From contig NZ_JACMYP010000036.1 in assembly GCF_020889705.1 (NCBI RefSeq), positions 1 to 47,060 on the forward strand: 47,060 bases of DNA, in the 5' to 3' direction. Positions 18,321 through 26,553 of the stretch are shown here, piece after piece. The first letter of the stretch is position 1, and every line of letters starts with the position of its first letter. Under the pieces are notes generated by a model. The model worked only from the letters and a program-made list of their open reading frames with translations, made no database searches and was not told where the DNA came from. The stretch comes from Bradyrhizobium altum (lineage in GTDB: Bacteria > Pseudomonadota > Alphaproteobacteria > Rhizobiales > Xanthobacteraceae). Made by a program: the position numbers and the translations under genes.

Positions 18321-18384
18321 CACATCGCCCGCTTTCCGCCGCGATTCCGCGCTGCTAGAGTTTCTCGCCTTGGGAGGAAAATGC

Positions 18385-18759
18385 ATGTTCAGGAATTTGC
18401 TGCTTGGTCTCACCGTGATTGCCTTTGCCGGTGCCGGCGCTGCCCTTGCGCAGCAGAGCGGCATCAAGCGAACGCCGCTGCAGAAGGTCGATTTCCCGGC
18501 GGGCTACAACACGGTGACGGCGATTGGGGGTGCGTCGGGTCGTCACAGCCATCCCGGCGCTGAAACCGGCTATGTGCTCGACGGCGAGCTCGAGCTCCTG
18601 ATCGACGGCAAGCCGCCGTTGAAGCTGAAGGCTGGAGATTCCTACCAGATCCCGGAAGGTGCGGTGCACGACGCCAAGACTTCCGGCGAAAAGCCGCTCA
18701 AGGTGCTCGGAGTCTACATCGTCAAGGCCGGCGAGCCCCTGGCGAAACCGGCGCCGTGA
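18385..18759 (+). CDS. Exported single-domain cupin protein
   Basis: A 124-aa protein with signal peptide MFRNLLLGLTVIAFAGAGA, cleaved near ALAQQ. One cupin-2 domain follows (about residues 40-115). It contains the histidine motif RHSHPGAETGYVLDGELEL, and later GDSYQIPEGAVHDAKT with another histidine, which fits a metal site. The start is ATG 18385, eight bases after the ribosome site GGAGG (18372-18376 region). An in-frame extension to 18178 lies in the repeat and is rejected. The function of such exported cupins is not known; they may bind small ligands. No operon partner is seen. Confidence 0.82.
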   Translation: MFRNLLLGLTVIAFAGAGAALAQQSGIKRTPLQKVDFPAGYNTVTAIGGASGRHSHPGAETGYVLDGELELLIDGKPPLKLKAGDSYQIPEGAVHDAKTSGEKPLKVLGVYIVKAGEPLAKPAP

Positions 18760-18865
18760 ACCGAACCAAATTTGGCCTTTGGCGTCCGCGCGGCCAGAAA
18801 TCGCCTTTGAGGGCCGAAATAGTCGATTTTGACGCCGATTCGGCCCAAAACGCCCTGCGTTTTGT

Positions 18866-18893
18866 TTGACAGAACCGGACTTTCTCCTTAAGA
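18866..18893 (+). promoter_or_regulatory. Candidate sigma-70 promoter for rpsD
   Basis: TTGACA at 18866-18871 is followed after 16 bases by TTAAGA (18888-18893). It lies about 185 bases upstream of the rpsD start codon and just before two strong leader hairpins. The -35 match is perfect and the -10 is moderate. This is a pattern match only. Confidence 0.35.
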
Positions 18894-18904
18894 CCACCCT
18901 TGCT

Positions 18905-19004
18905 CGCGGGCCGGTTTCGGCCCGCGATGCGTTTCGCGACCCGTGGTTCTCCCCGAGCTTTCGAGGCGGACCTGTCGGTACGGGCCTTTTGGCCGGTACA
19001 CAGG
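18905..19004 (+). promoter_or_regulatory. Structured rpsD leader: two stem-loops
   Basis: Stem-loop 1 has a perfect 9-bp stem (18905-18913 with 18918-18926, loop GTTT). Stem-loop 2 spans 18971-19004: an outer 5-bp stem CCTGT/ACAGG, a 2-base bulge, a 4-bp GTAC/GTAC helix, a G-G mismatch, a GGCC/GGCC helix and a TTTT loop. Together they sit in the roughly 180-base leader of rpsD. S4 is a known autoregulator in other bacteria, so a translational operator is plausible. I cannot match it to a named RNA family. Confidence 0.45.
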
Positions 19005-19077
19005 AGGGCGCGTCTCCTCAAACCTGAAACTGACAAAACGCCGGGCGCTTCGTGCGACGGCTATCAAAGAGGACGCG

Positions 19078-19695
19078 ATGACAAAGCGCAGTGAGGCGAA
19101 GTACAAGATCGATCGCCGCATGGGCCAGAATATCTGGGGCCGCCCGAAGAGCCCCGTGAACCGCCGCGAATACGGCCCCGGCCAGCACGGCCAGCGCCGC
19201 AAGGGCAAGCTCTCCGACTTCGGCGTGCAGCTCCGCGCTAAGCAGAAGCTGAAGGGCTACTACGCCAACATTTCCGAGCGCCAGTTCCACGGCATCTATG
19301 TCGAGGCCAGCCGGCTGAAGGGCGACACCGGCGAGAACCTGATCGGCCTGCTCGAGCGCCGTCTCGACACCGTGGTCTATCGCGCCAAGTTCGTCGCCAC
19401 GATGTTCGCCGCGCGCCAGTTCATCAACCACGGCCACGTCAAGGTGAATGGCCGCAAGGTCAACATCGGCAGCTACAAGCTGAAGATCGGCGACACCATC
19501 GAGGTCAAGGAAGCCTCCAAGCAGCTGACGCCGGTGCTGGAAGCCGCCCAGCTGCCCGAGCGCGACGTGCCTGACTTCCTCGAGGTCGATCACGGCAAGA
19601 TGACCGCGAAGTTCGTCCGCACCCCGGCGCTCGGCGACGTGCCGTTCCCGGTGCAGATGGAGCCGCATCTGATCGTCGAATTCTATTCGCGCTGA
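19078..19695 (+). CDS. rpsD: 30S ribosomal protein S4
   Basis: S4 is the primary 16S rRNA binder that nucleates assembly of the 30S body. The 205-aa product has the alphaproteobacterial N terminus [18 protein letters not shown], followed by the [13 protein letters not shown] stretch. The S4 RNA-binding domain (about residues 95-160) contains [33 protein letters not shown] and [17 protein letters not shown] 19078 matches the family start; the frame upstream is leader sequence. No other ribosomal protein gene adjoins, so rpsD is a single-gene unit with its own leader and a strong terminator at 19721-19748. Confidence 0.98.
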   Translation: MTKRSEAKYKIDRRMGQNIWGRPKSPVNRREYGPGQHGQRRKGKLSDFGVQLRAKQKLKGYYANISERQFHGIYVEASRLKGDTGENLIGLLERRLDTVVYRAKFVATMFAARQFINHGHVKVNGRKVNIGSYKLKIGDTIEVKEASKQLTPVLEAAQLPERDVPDFLEVDHGKMTAKFVRTPALGDVPFPVQMEPHLIVEFYSR

Positions 19696-19720
19696 TCGCA
19701 GCAGCGTTGCGAGATCCGAA

Positions 19721-19748
19721 AGGCCCCGGTTTTGCCGGGGCCTTTTTG
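19721..19748 (+). terminator. Intrinsic terminator of rpsD
   Basis: AGGCCCCGG (19721-19729) pairs perfectly with CCGGGGCCT (19735-19743), with a five-base loop, and is followed by TTTTGTTTG. It is a textbook intrinsic terminator, 25 bp after the rpsD stop. Confidence 0.93.
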
Positions 19749-19779
19749 TTTGAGCCGGAACTTGTGCTATATTGCCCCG

Positions 19780-19995
19780 ATGTCACAGACTGCCGACAAA
19801 GCAACGCGCGTCATGCCGTCCGCTATACCAACGGAGGCCGAGTTTGCGGCCTGGTCCGCCCTCCCACGCGACGAGCAACTGCGTCGCTATCAGGAGGCGC
19901 TTGCCCATCCGGATTGCGCAACGCTGACCGATAGCAGCATGGATGACGTGCTAGCGGCTGCCCGACAGCAAGCCGCCGCACGTACGCATGGCTGA
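19780..19995 (+). CDS. Putative antitoxin of a ParD-like type II pair
   Basis: A 71-aa acidic, alanine-rich protein (EAEFAAWSALPRDEQLRRYQ, then DSSMDDVLAAARQQAAART). It precedes a ParE-like toxin gene with an 8-base overlap, the usual antitoxin-first layout. No ribbon-helix-helix motif is obvious at the N terminus, so the antitoxin call rests on size, composition and position. ATG 19780 is preferred; the in-frame stretch before it overlaps the rpsD terminator. The pair is likely autoregulated, but I cannot point to an operator. Confidence 0.7.
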   Translation: MSQTADKATRVMPSAIPTEAEFAAWSALPRDEQLRRYQEALAHPDCATLTDSSMDDVLAAARQQAAARTHG

Positions 19996-20281
19996 ATGCC
20001 GCCTCTCGGTTCGAGCGCGTGCGCAGCTCTTCGACATCTACGGCTTCACATCGATGACGTTCGGGCAATATCAGGCGGAAGCGTACCATGCCGGCCTCGA
20101 GCGTCCATTCGGCCTGCTCGCAGATTTCCACGCATTGGACAATCGGTCGAGGAATTGGCCGCGCCACCGCCGCTTTCGATTCCAGTCCCACAGTGTCTTC
20201 TACACGGAAGAAGCGGGATATATCCTGATCCGCGCGCTCTACCATCATGCGCAAGACATCCGACCGCAGCCGTTCGACTGA
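19988..20281 (+). CDS. ParE/RelE-superfamily toxin
   Basis: A 97-aa protein with the ParE pattern: LSVRARAQLFDIYGFTSMTF at the N terminus, YHAGLERPFGLLADF in the middle, and the C-terminal strand block HRRFRFQSHSVFYTEEAGYI followed by LIRALYHHAQDI. ParE toxins poison DNA gyrase; related RelE proteins cleave mRNA at the ribosome, and sequence alone does not separate these activities. The start ATG lies inside the antitoxin gene (8-base overlap). The stop is only 15 bases before the threonine aldolase ATG, so transcripts from the pair may run into that gene. Confidence 0.82.
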   Translation: MAECRLSVRARAQLFDIYGFTSMTFGQYQAEAYHAGLERPFGLLADFHALDNRSRNWPRHRRFRFQSHSVFYTEEAGYILIRALYHHAQDIRPQPFD

Positions 20282-20296
20282 CCATCAGGACTAGCC

Positions 20297-21364
20297 ATGC
20301 ACTACACCCCTGCCCGGCCCGATCCCAAGGCGCCCGCCGTCCGCATCAACCTGTTGTCGGACACGCAAACCAAGCCGACGCCGGCAATGCGCGAGGCGAT
20401 GGCAAAGGCCGAGGTCGGCGACGAGCAAGTCGGTGACGATCCGACCACCAATGAGCTCAATGCCCGCGTCGCCGATCTGCTCGGCAAGGAAGCCGCCGTC
20501 TTCATGCCGTCGGGCACGATGTGCAACGTCGCGGCGACGCTGGCCTATTGCCGCCCCGGCGACGAGATCCTGGCACACGCGACCGCGCATATCATCGCGC
20601 GCGAGGGCGGCGCGCACGCGGCGCTCGGCGGCTTCCAGATCACGCAGCTCCCGGGCGACGACGGCCAGTTCACGCCCGACACGTTCCGCGCGGCGCTGCA
20701 TCCACGCACCCGCTACCAGCCGCCGCAGGTGCTCGTCAGCGTCGAGCAGACCGCCAATATCGGCGGCGGCACGATCTGGAAGAAGGCCGCGCTCGACGAG
20801 GTCGTGCGCATCGCCAAGGACCATGGGCTTGTCACCCACATGGACGGTGCGCGACTCCTGAACGCGACCGTCGCCTCAGGCATCGCGCCGCGCGACATGA
20901 CGGCGGGCTGGGATTCCGCCTGGATCGATTTCTCCAAGGGCCTCGGCGCGCCGATCGGCGGCGTGATCGCCAGCACCCGCGCCTTCATCGACGAGGTCTG
21001 GCGCTGGAAGCAGCGGCTCGGCGGCTCGATGCGGCAGTCCGGCATCTGTGCCGCCGCCTGCATCTATGCGCTCGATCACCATGTCGATCGCCTCGCCGAC
21101 GACCACGCCAATGCGCGGGCGCTGGCGCGCGGGCTGTCGCAGATCAACGGCATCGCGGTGCAGGCGCCCGAGACCAACCTCGTCTTCTTCAAGCCCGACG
21201 GCGCCGGCGTCTCCGGCGACAAGATGGTCGCCGAGCTGCGCAAGCGCGGGGTGACGCTCGCAATGATGGACGGCCGGATCAGGGCCTGCACGCATCTCGA
21301 TGTCAACGCGGCCCAGATCGAGGAGATGATCGACCACGTCAGGGACATCGTGCGCGCGGCGTAG
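20297..21364 (+). CDS. ltaE: Low-specificity L-threonine aldolase
   Basis: A 355-aa PLP enzyme that cleaves L-threonine or L-allo-threonine to glycine and acetaldehyde. Fold type I landmarks are LLSDTQTKPTPAM at the N terminus, EVGDEQVGDDPTTNEL, FMPSGTMCNVAA, the AHATAHIIAREGGA stretch, THMDGARLLNATVASG, and the PLP lysine Lys214 in DFSKGLGAPIGG. Length is normal. ATG 20297 lies 15 bases downstream of the ParE-type toxin stop, which is unusually close for an unrelated gene. The 3' side carries a dispersed inverted repeat. The gene symbol is by family; substrate preference is not visible. Confidence 0.92.
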   Translation: MHYTPARPDPKAPAVRINLLSDTQTKPTPAMREAMAKAEVGDEQVGDDPTTNELNARVADLLGKEAAVFMPSGTMCNVAATLAYCRPGDEILAHATAHIIAREGGAHAALGGFQITQLPGDDGQFTPDTFRAALHPRTRYQPPQVLVSVEQTANIGGGTIWKKAALDEVVRIAKDHGLVTHMDGARLLNATVASGIAPRDMTAGWDSAWIDFSKGLGAPIGGVIASTRAFIDEVWRWKQRLGGSMRQSGICAAACIYALDHHVDRLADDHANARALARGLSQINGIAVQAPETNLVFFKPDGAGVSGDKMVAELRKRGVTLAMMDGRIRACTHLDVNAAQIEEMIDHVRDIVRAA

Positions 21365-21374
21365 CTCCCACACT

Positions 21375-21458
21375 GTCGTTGCGAGGAGCGGAAGCGACGA
21401 AGCAATCCATGTCTCAGCAAGTGGCGGGATGGATTGCTTCGCTCTCGCTCGCAATGAC
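21375..21458. repeat. Dispersed inverted repeat (GTCATTGCGAG type)
   Basis: GTCGTTGCGAG (21375-21385) pairs with CTCGCAATGAC (21448-21458) with one G-T pair. An inner arm GAAGCAATCC (21399-21408) pairs with GGATTGCTTC (21431-21440). The element sits between convergent genes (threonine aldolase and a serine hydrolase). It matches a repeat family found widely in Bradyrhizobium and other alphaproteobacteria (recall). Confidence 0.75.
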
Positions 21459-21480
21459 GAGAAGATGGTCTTGCCCGGAT

Positions 21481-22743
21481 CTACCTTCCCATCGCCTGGT
21501 AGATCAGCGTCTTCAGCTCCTGCTGGATCCGGCCGCGCTGTGATGGCGTCTGCACCATGAATATCCCGAACAGATCGTCCGCGGGATCGATGAAGAAGAA
21601 CGTGCCGCCGACACCGTCCCAGCGATACTCGCCCAACGGCCAGGACGTGTTCGGCGGCACCGAGGTGCGGACCGCGAAGCCGAGGCCGAAGCCGGAGTTC
21701 GGACCGGGATAATAGTTCTTGTCGCGCACGACCCCGGTTTCCGGACCGATATGATCCGACGCCATCAGCGCGATGGTTTCCGGCTTCAGATAGCGCCGGC
21801 CCTGATAGCTGCCGCCGTTCAGAAGCATCTGCGAGAAGCGCGCATAGTCGCCGACGGTGCCGACCAGGCCGCCGCCGCCGGATTCGCGCCTCAGCGGCTG
21901 GCGCGGGTCGCTGATGTCAGCGATCGGGCTGAGGTTGCGATCCGTCGGCATCGGCTCGGCGATCAGCGGCCATTTCGCGCGGTCGGCGACATAGAACGCG
22001 GTCTCGTTCATGCCGAGCGGATCGAGCAGCCGCTCCTTCTCGACCTGAAACAGGGATTTGCCTGTTATCACCTCGATGATGCGGCCGAGCACATCGGTGG
22101 AATGGCCGTAGTCCCATTGCGTGCCGGGTTGCTCGGCGAGCGGCATCGCCGTGAGCCGCGCCACGAATTCGGCATTGTCGGGATCATTGTCGAACAGGCC
22201 GGCATCGGCGTAGGTCTTGTTCACGACACCGCCGCCATAATAGCCGTAGGGCAAGCCTGCCGTGTGGCGCATCAGGTCTTCGATGGTCACCGGCCGCTTG
22301 AGCGGCTCCAGCGTCATCGACGGCTTGCCCTCGTCGCCACGCTTCTCCACGCCGACCTTCATGTCGGCAAAGGCCGGGATGTATTTCGACACCGGATCGT
22401 TGAGGGCAAGCTTGCCCTCCTCCACCAGCATCATCGCGATGACCGTCGTGATCGGCTTCGACATCGAATAGAGACGGAAGATGGTATCCGCGCTCATCGA
22501 GTATTCGGTGGCGACGTCACGGACTCCGAAATTCTGGTAGTAGACCGGCTTGCCATGCTGTTGCAGCAGCAGGATCCCGCCGGGTATCTTCCCGGTCACG
22601 ATCTCGTTCCTGACATAGTCGGAGACCTTGGCGAGGCCCTCCGGAGAAAAGCTGTGCGCGGCAGGCCCTGCGGAGCCGGCCTGTGCAGCCGTAGCAACGG
22701 ACGCGAGCACGAGCGCCGCGACGAACGCGCGGCACTCGCGCAT
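21481..22743 (-). CDS. Exported serine hydrolase, beta-lactamase fold (class C-like), copy 1
   Basis: A 420-aa exported serine hydrolase with a signal peptide (MRECRAFVAALVLASVATAA, cleavage near AQAG). Catalytic motifs of the beta-lactamase / penicillin-binding fold are visible: SxxK at Ser93-Lys96 in LYSMSKPIT, the second motif WDYGHSTDVLGR, where Tyr is followed by Gly-His, and a C-terminal WDGVGGTFFFIDP block as the third motif. Members include esterases, D-aminopeptidases and true beta-lactamases, so the substrate cannot be inferred. ATG 22743 follows the stop of copy 2 by one base, so the two are co-translated. Copy 2 is clearly a paralogue. Confidence 0.9.
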   Translation of the reverse strand: MRECRAFVAALVLASVATAAQAGSAGPAAHSFSPEGLAKVSDYVRNEIVTGKIPGGILLLQQHGKPVYYQNFGVRDVATEYSMSADTIFRLYSMSKPITTVIAMMLVEEGKLALNDPVSKYIPAFADMKVGVEKRGDEGKPSMTLEPLKRPVTIEDLMRHTAGLPYGYYGGGVVNKTYADAGLFDNDPDNAEFVARLTAMPLAEQPGTQWDYGHSTDVLGRIIEVITGKSLFQVEKERLLDPLGMNETAFYVADRAKWPLIAEPMPTDRNLSPIADISDPRQPLRRESGGGGLVGTVGDYARFSQMLLNGGSYQGRRYLKPETIALMASDHIGPETGVVRDKNYYPGPNSGFGLGFAVRTSVPPNTSWPLGEYRWDGVGGTFFFIDPADDLFGIFMVQTPSQRGRIQQELKTLIYQAMGR

Positions 22744-22744
22744 A

Positions 22745-24023
22745 TCAGTTCTCCATGGCTTCATAGACGAGCTGCTTCAACGTCCGCTGGATGCGCTGAC
22801 GCTCGGTCGGCGTCTGCTCCAGGAGGATGAAGAACATGTCCTGCTTGCGGTCGATAATGTAATAGCAGCCGCTGGCGCCATCCCATTTCAGTTCACCGAG
22901 ATCGCCGGGCGGCGGCGGCTTGGCATTGCCTGGATCGGTGCGCACTGCGATCCCGAGCCCGAAGCCGAAGCCGTCGCCGGGGAAATAGAACACGTCGCGC
23001 GCAACGCCGGAGCCCGGGCCGACACGATCGGTCGTCAATTCCTTGAACGTCTCGGGCTTCAGGATGGTCTTGCCGTCGAGGGTGCCGCCGTTGAGCAGCA
23101 TCTGGGCGAAGCGCGAATAATCCGCCATGGTCGAAACCATGCCGCCGCTGGCGGATTCCCATTTCTTGACCTTGGTCGGATCGTTGATCCGGCCGACCCG
23201 GAAATCGCTGTCGGTCGGGAGCGGTTCGGCCATCAGCTTCTGCTTCTCGGGATCGGTGACGAAGAAGCCGGTGTCCTTCATGCCGAGCGGGTCAAGCAGC
23301 TTCTCGCGCTCGATCGTCGAGAACTTCTCGCCGGCGGCCACCTCCATCACGCGCGCCAGCACGTCGGTGGAATGGCCGTATTGCCAGAGCCCACCGGGCT
23401 GGTTGTGCAGCGGCAGTTTGGCGATCCGCTCGGCGAATTCGGCGAGGTCGAAGTCGCCGGCGTAGATGTTGGCATCCTTATAGGCCTTGCGGACCAGGCT
23501 ATCGCCATAGAAGCCGTAGGTGATGCCCGACGTATGCGTCATCAGATCGAGGATCGTCATCGGGCGCTGCGGCGGCACCAGTTCGAGCGTCTTGGTGCTG
23601 TCCTCGGCCTTCTTCTCGACGCCGACCTTCACATCGGCAAAGGACGGGATGTATTTCGAGACAGGATCGTCGAGCTTGTATTTGCCCTCTTCCAGGAGCT
23701 GCATCGAGACCACGGCGGTGATCGATTTGCTCATCGAGAACAGGCGGAAGATGGTCTTGTCGGTGATCGGCGCTTTGCTGACCGCGTCCTGCACGCCGAA
23801 CGACTCGTGGTAGACCGGCTTGCCGTGCTGCTGGATCAGGACCAGCGCGCCGGGAATCTTTCCGGTCGCCACCTCGTTCTTGAAGAACTCGCCGATCTTG
23901 GCGAGCTTGTCGGGATTGAAATGCGCACCCGCCGGAATCTCATAGGTGCCTTCTGCGCGCCATCGGCGCCGCGAGCACGACCGCAGCGGCTGCGGCCGCG
24001 CACGCCAGACGAAGTAAATGCAT
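22745..24023 (-). CDS. Exported serine hydrolase, beta-lactamase fold, copy 2 (apparent frameshift in signal peptide)
   Basis: This is a paralogue of the downstream gene, with SxxK in LFSMSKSIT, WQYGHSTDVLARV and a WDGASGCYYIIDR block. ATG 24023 has a GGAGGG ribosome site six to seven bases upstream and reads the perfect signal peptide MHLLRLACAAAAAAVVLAAP. That frame then hits a stop after RRRHL, while the mature protein (EGTYEIPAGAHFNPDKLAK onward) is one base out of phase. Removing one base from the GATGGCGCGC stretch (plus-strand 23955-23966) joins them. In the frame of the mature part, the only in-frame upstream sequence is a non-signal-like, arginine-rich extension. As written, export should fail; the cause is either mutation or a sequence error. 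Confidence 0.82.
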
Positions 24024-24072
24024 TTGATTGCTCCCTCCCCGGAAATCACGCGGAAGTGTAGCGGCCGCGTGG

Positions 24073-24618
24073 TCAGGCACAAGGGCTCCCAAAGGAGGCC
24101 AAAGCGGCCTCGTGCAATTCGGCGCTGGGGGCGGAGAAGCAGCAGAAGATCACGTGCTCGACGCAGGGGGCGGTGGTCAGCGTGTCGACGACAGCCCTTA
24201 CGGCGATCTGGGCCGCGCGATCCGCGGGGAAGCGATAGATGCCGGTCGAGATTGCGGGGAAAGCGACCGAGGCAAGGCCGTGCTTTTCACAGAGCTCCAG
24301 CGATCGCCGATAGCAGGATGCAAGCAGGCTGTCCTGGTCGAGCTTGCCGCCATTCCACACCGGGCCGACCGTATGGATGACGTGCCTGGCAGGCAGCCGA
24401 TACCCTTTGGTGATCTTGGCCTGGCCAGTCTTGCAACCATGAAGCATACGGCATTCGGCGACCAGATCAGGCCCCGCGGCGCGATGGATCGCGCCGTCGA
24501 CGCCGCCGCCCCCAAGCAGCGACGAATTGGCCGCGTTGACGATGGCGTCAACGCGTAGCGTCGTGATGTCGGTAACGATGACTTCGAGCCGCGCCTTGCC
24601 TATCTGGCGCGCCGTCAA
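24073..24618 (-). CDS. Macrodomain protein (O-acetyl-ADP-ribose deacetylase type)
   Basis: A 181-aa stand-alone macrodomain, probably cytoplasmic, that binds ADP-ribose derivatives. Motifs are [20 protein letters not shown] (ADP-ribose loop 1, about residues 23-42), the [10 protein letters not shown] strand, and the second binding loop [11 protein letters not shown] (about 118-128). This is the YmdB/MacroD pattern, which hydrolyses O-acetyl-ADP-ribose and may reverse mono-ADP-ribosylation. The start is TTG 24618, two bases after the grxD stop, so it depends on grxD transcription and probably on its translation. The 3' end is 49 bp from the ATG of the second serine hydrolase. Confidence 0.9.
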   Translation of the reverse strand: MTARQIGKARLEVIVTDITTLRVDAIVNAANSSLLGGGGVDGAIHRAAGPDLVAECRMLHGCKTGQAKITKGYRLPARHVIHTVGPVWNGGKLDQDSLLASCYRRSLELCEKHGLASVAFPAISTGIYRFPADRAAQIAVRAVVDTLTTAPCVEHVIFCCFSAPSAELHEAALASFGSPCA

Positions 24619-24620
24619 GG

Positions 24621-24953
24621 TCAGGCAGCCACGTCGACCGGGATGCCCTTGTCGGCAAACAGCTGCTGCAATTCACCGGCCTGGAACATCTCGCGGATGA
24701 TGTCGCAACCGCCGACGAACTCGCCCTTTACATAGAGCTGCGGAATCGTCGGCCAGTTCGAATAGACCTTGATGCCGTCGCGCAGCTCGGCCGATTCCAG
24801 AACGTTGAGGCCCTTATAGCCGACACCGATGTGGTCGAGGATCTGCACGACCTGACCGGAAAACCCGCACTGCGGGAATTGCGGCGTGCCCTTCATGAAC
24901 AGCACGACGTCGTTCGACTTCACTTCGTTGTCGATGAATTGCTCGATGCTCAT
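24621..24953 (-). CDS. grxD: Monothiol glutaredoxin, CGFS type (Grx4 family)
   Basis: A 110-aa monothiol glutaredoxin that carries and delivers [2Fe-2S] clusters, commonly as a complex with BolA. The active-site motif is CGFS with Cys29 (PQCGFSGQ), followed by the glutathione-binding [13 protein letters not shown] (about 74-86) and GGCDIIREM blocks. ATG 24953 fits the family; a 10-residue extension is possible. In relatives bolA lies immediately upstream; here bolA is at 29164-29400, so the pair is split by about 4.2 kb carrying egtB, egtD, a DUF4345 gene and ltrA. The upstream intergenic region (24954-25246) is shared with divergent egtB. Confidence 0.95.
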   Translation of the reverse strand: MSIEQFIDNEVKSNDVVLFMKGTPQFPQCGFSGQVVQILDHIGVGYKGLNVLESAELRDGIKVYSNWPTIPQLYVKGEFVGGCDIIREMFQAGELQQLFADKGIPVDVAA

Positions 24954-25246
24954 TTTCGCTTCCTTCGGGGGCGGCGCTCTCAAGCCTTGTGGGCCGGCCC
25001 ACCCTTCTAACCCGTGACTGGCTATATATGTAGCTCAAACCATTGTGCATCCAAAGCAAAATGGCGGAAATCTGGCATGCGGCGGGGGCCGGACGGCACC
25101 GCAAAAGGAGCCGGGATTATCTGACGGCCCCAATATCATCATGGGGGGAGGCTTTTTTCCCGTAACGGAGCCCCTATCTAGGACGAACTGTCCGTCTGGA
25201 ACCAGTTTGCCGAAGCAACGTTCTCCCCTTGAATCGGAGACCATCG

Positions 25247-26500
25247 TTGACGAAACCAGCCTCTGCCGCGGCCGCCATTCCCGGCACCCCCCCGTCATTG
25301 TCCTCCGAATCCGGATCGCTCGCGCAGCGGCTGGTGGATGCCTATCGCGCGGTCCGCAACGAGACCGAGCGCCGGGCCGCGCCGCTGTCGGCGGAAGACC
25401 AGCTGATCCAGTCGATGCCGGATGCGAGCCCCGCCAAGTGGCACCGCGCCCATACCGCCTGGTTCTTCGAGCAGTTTCTGCTCGGCGAGCACGTCAAGGG
25501 CTACACGCCGTTCCACCCGGACTACGCTTATCTGTTCAATTCCTATTACGTGGGCGCCGGCCCCCGCCATGCCCGCCACCAGCGCGGCCATCTGACCCGC
25601 CCGACCGCCGACGAAGTCACCGCCTACCGCCACCATGTCGACGCCGAGGTGGTGAAATTCTTCCAGACCGCCCCGACAGAACAGCTCGCGGCGCTGGTGC
25701 CGCTGGTCGAGGTCGGCCTTAATCACGAGCAGCAGCATCAGGAGCTGATGTACACCGACATCCTGCATGCCTTCGCACAAAACCCGATCCCGCCGGCCTA
25801 CGATCCGGCGTGGCGCTTCCCGGCATCGCAGCGCGGGCCTGAGGAATGGGTGACACTCAGCGAAGGCATCCACACCGTCGGCCACGGCGACGACAGCTTC
25901 CATTTCGACAATGAGAAGCCCGCGCATCGTGCGCTGGTCGGCCCGGTCAAGCTCGCGAAAAACCTCGTCACCAATGCCGACTGGCTCGCCTTCATCAAGG
26001 ACGGCGGCTATTCTACCGCCACGCTGTGGCTGATGGATGGCTTCGGCACGGTGACCAACGAGGGCTGGCAGGCGCCGGGCCACTGGCGCGAGATCGACGG
26101 CGAGTGGAAGATCATGACGCTCGGCGGTCTGCAGCCGATCGATCCGCAGGCTCCGGTTTGCCATGTCAGCTACTACGAAGCCGACGCTTTCGCCCGCTGG
26201 GCCGGCAAGCATCTGCCGACCGAGATGGAATGGGAGGTCGCGGCGCGCGCCGGCCTGCTCAACGACGCCTACGGCATCGTCTGGCAATGGACCCGCAGCG
26301 CCTATTCGCCCTACCCGGGCTACCGCGCGATCGAAGGCGCGCTCGGGGAGTACAACGGCAAGTTCATGGTCAACCAGCTCGTGCTGCGCGGCTCGTCGCT
26401 GGCGACGCCGGCCGGTCACAGCCGTGTCACCTACCGCAACTTCTTCTATCCGCACCATCGCTGGCAATTCACGGGGTTACGCCTCGCCGACTATGCCTGA
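25247..26500 (+). CDS. egtB: Ergothioneine biosynthesis EgtB-type sulfoxide synthase
   Basis: A 417-aa non-haem iron enzyme that joins hercynine to cysteine or gamma-glutamylcysteine through a sulfoxide bond using oxygen. The N-terminal DinB-like domain has the iron ligands HEQQHQE (about His160, His164 and Glu166) plus WHRAHTAWF near 66. The C-terminal FGE-sulfatase-fold domain has HLPTEMEWEVAARAG, WQWTRSAYSPYPGYRAIEG and SRVTYRNFFYPHHRW. The start TTG 25247 is chosen because GGAGA lies six bases before it; TTG 25229 is an alternative. egtD follows after 53 bp, so they form an operon. No egtC or egtE homologue adjoins, so the sulfur donor and the lyase step are undecided. Confidence 0.93.
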   Translation: MTKPASAAAAIPGTPPSLSSESGSLAQRLVDAYRAVRNETERRAAPLSAEDQLIQSMPDASPAKWHRAHTAWFFEQFLLGEHVKGYTPFHPDYAYLFNSYYVGAGPRHARHQRGHLTRPTADEVTAYRHHVDAEVVKFFQTAPTEQLAALVPLVEVGLNHEQQHQELMYTDILHAFAQNPIPPAYDPAWRFPASQRGPEEWVTLSEGIHTVGHGDDSFHFDNEKPAHRALVGPVKLAKNLVTNADWLAFIKDGGYSTATLWLMDGFGTVTNEGWQAPGHWREIDGEWKIMTLGGLQPIDPQAPVCHVSYYEADAFARWAGKHLPTEMEWEVAARAGLLNDAYGIVWQWTRSAYSPYPGYRAIEGALGEYNGKFMVNQLVLRGSSLATPAGHSRVTYRNFFYPHHRWQFTGLRLADYA

Positions 26501-26553
26501 TTGAGTCCTGTCGACATCGATGACGCGTCGGTAAGCGCGTTCGGGAGAGTATC

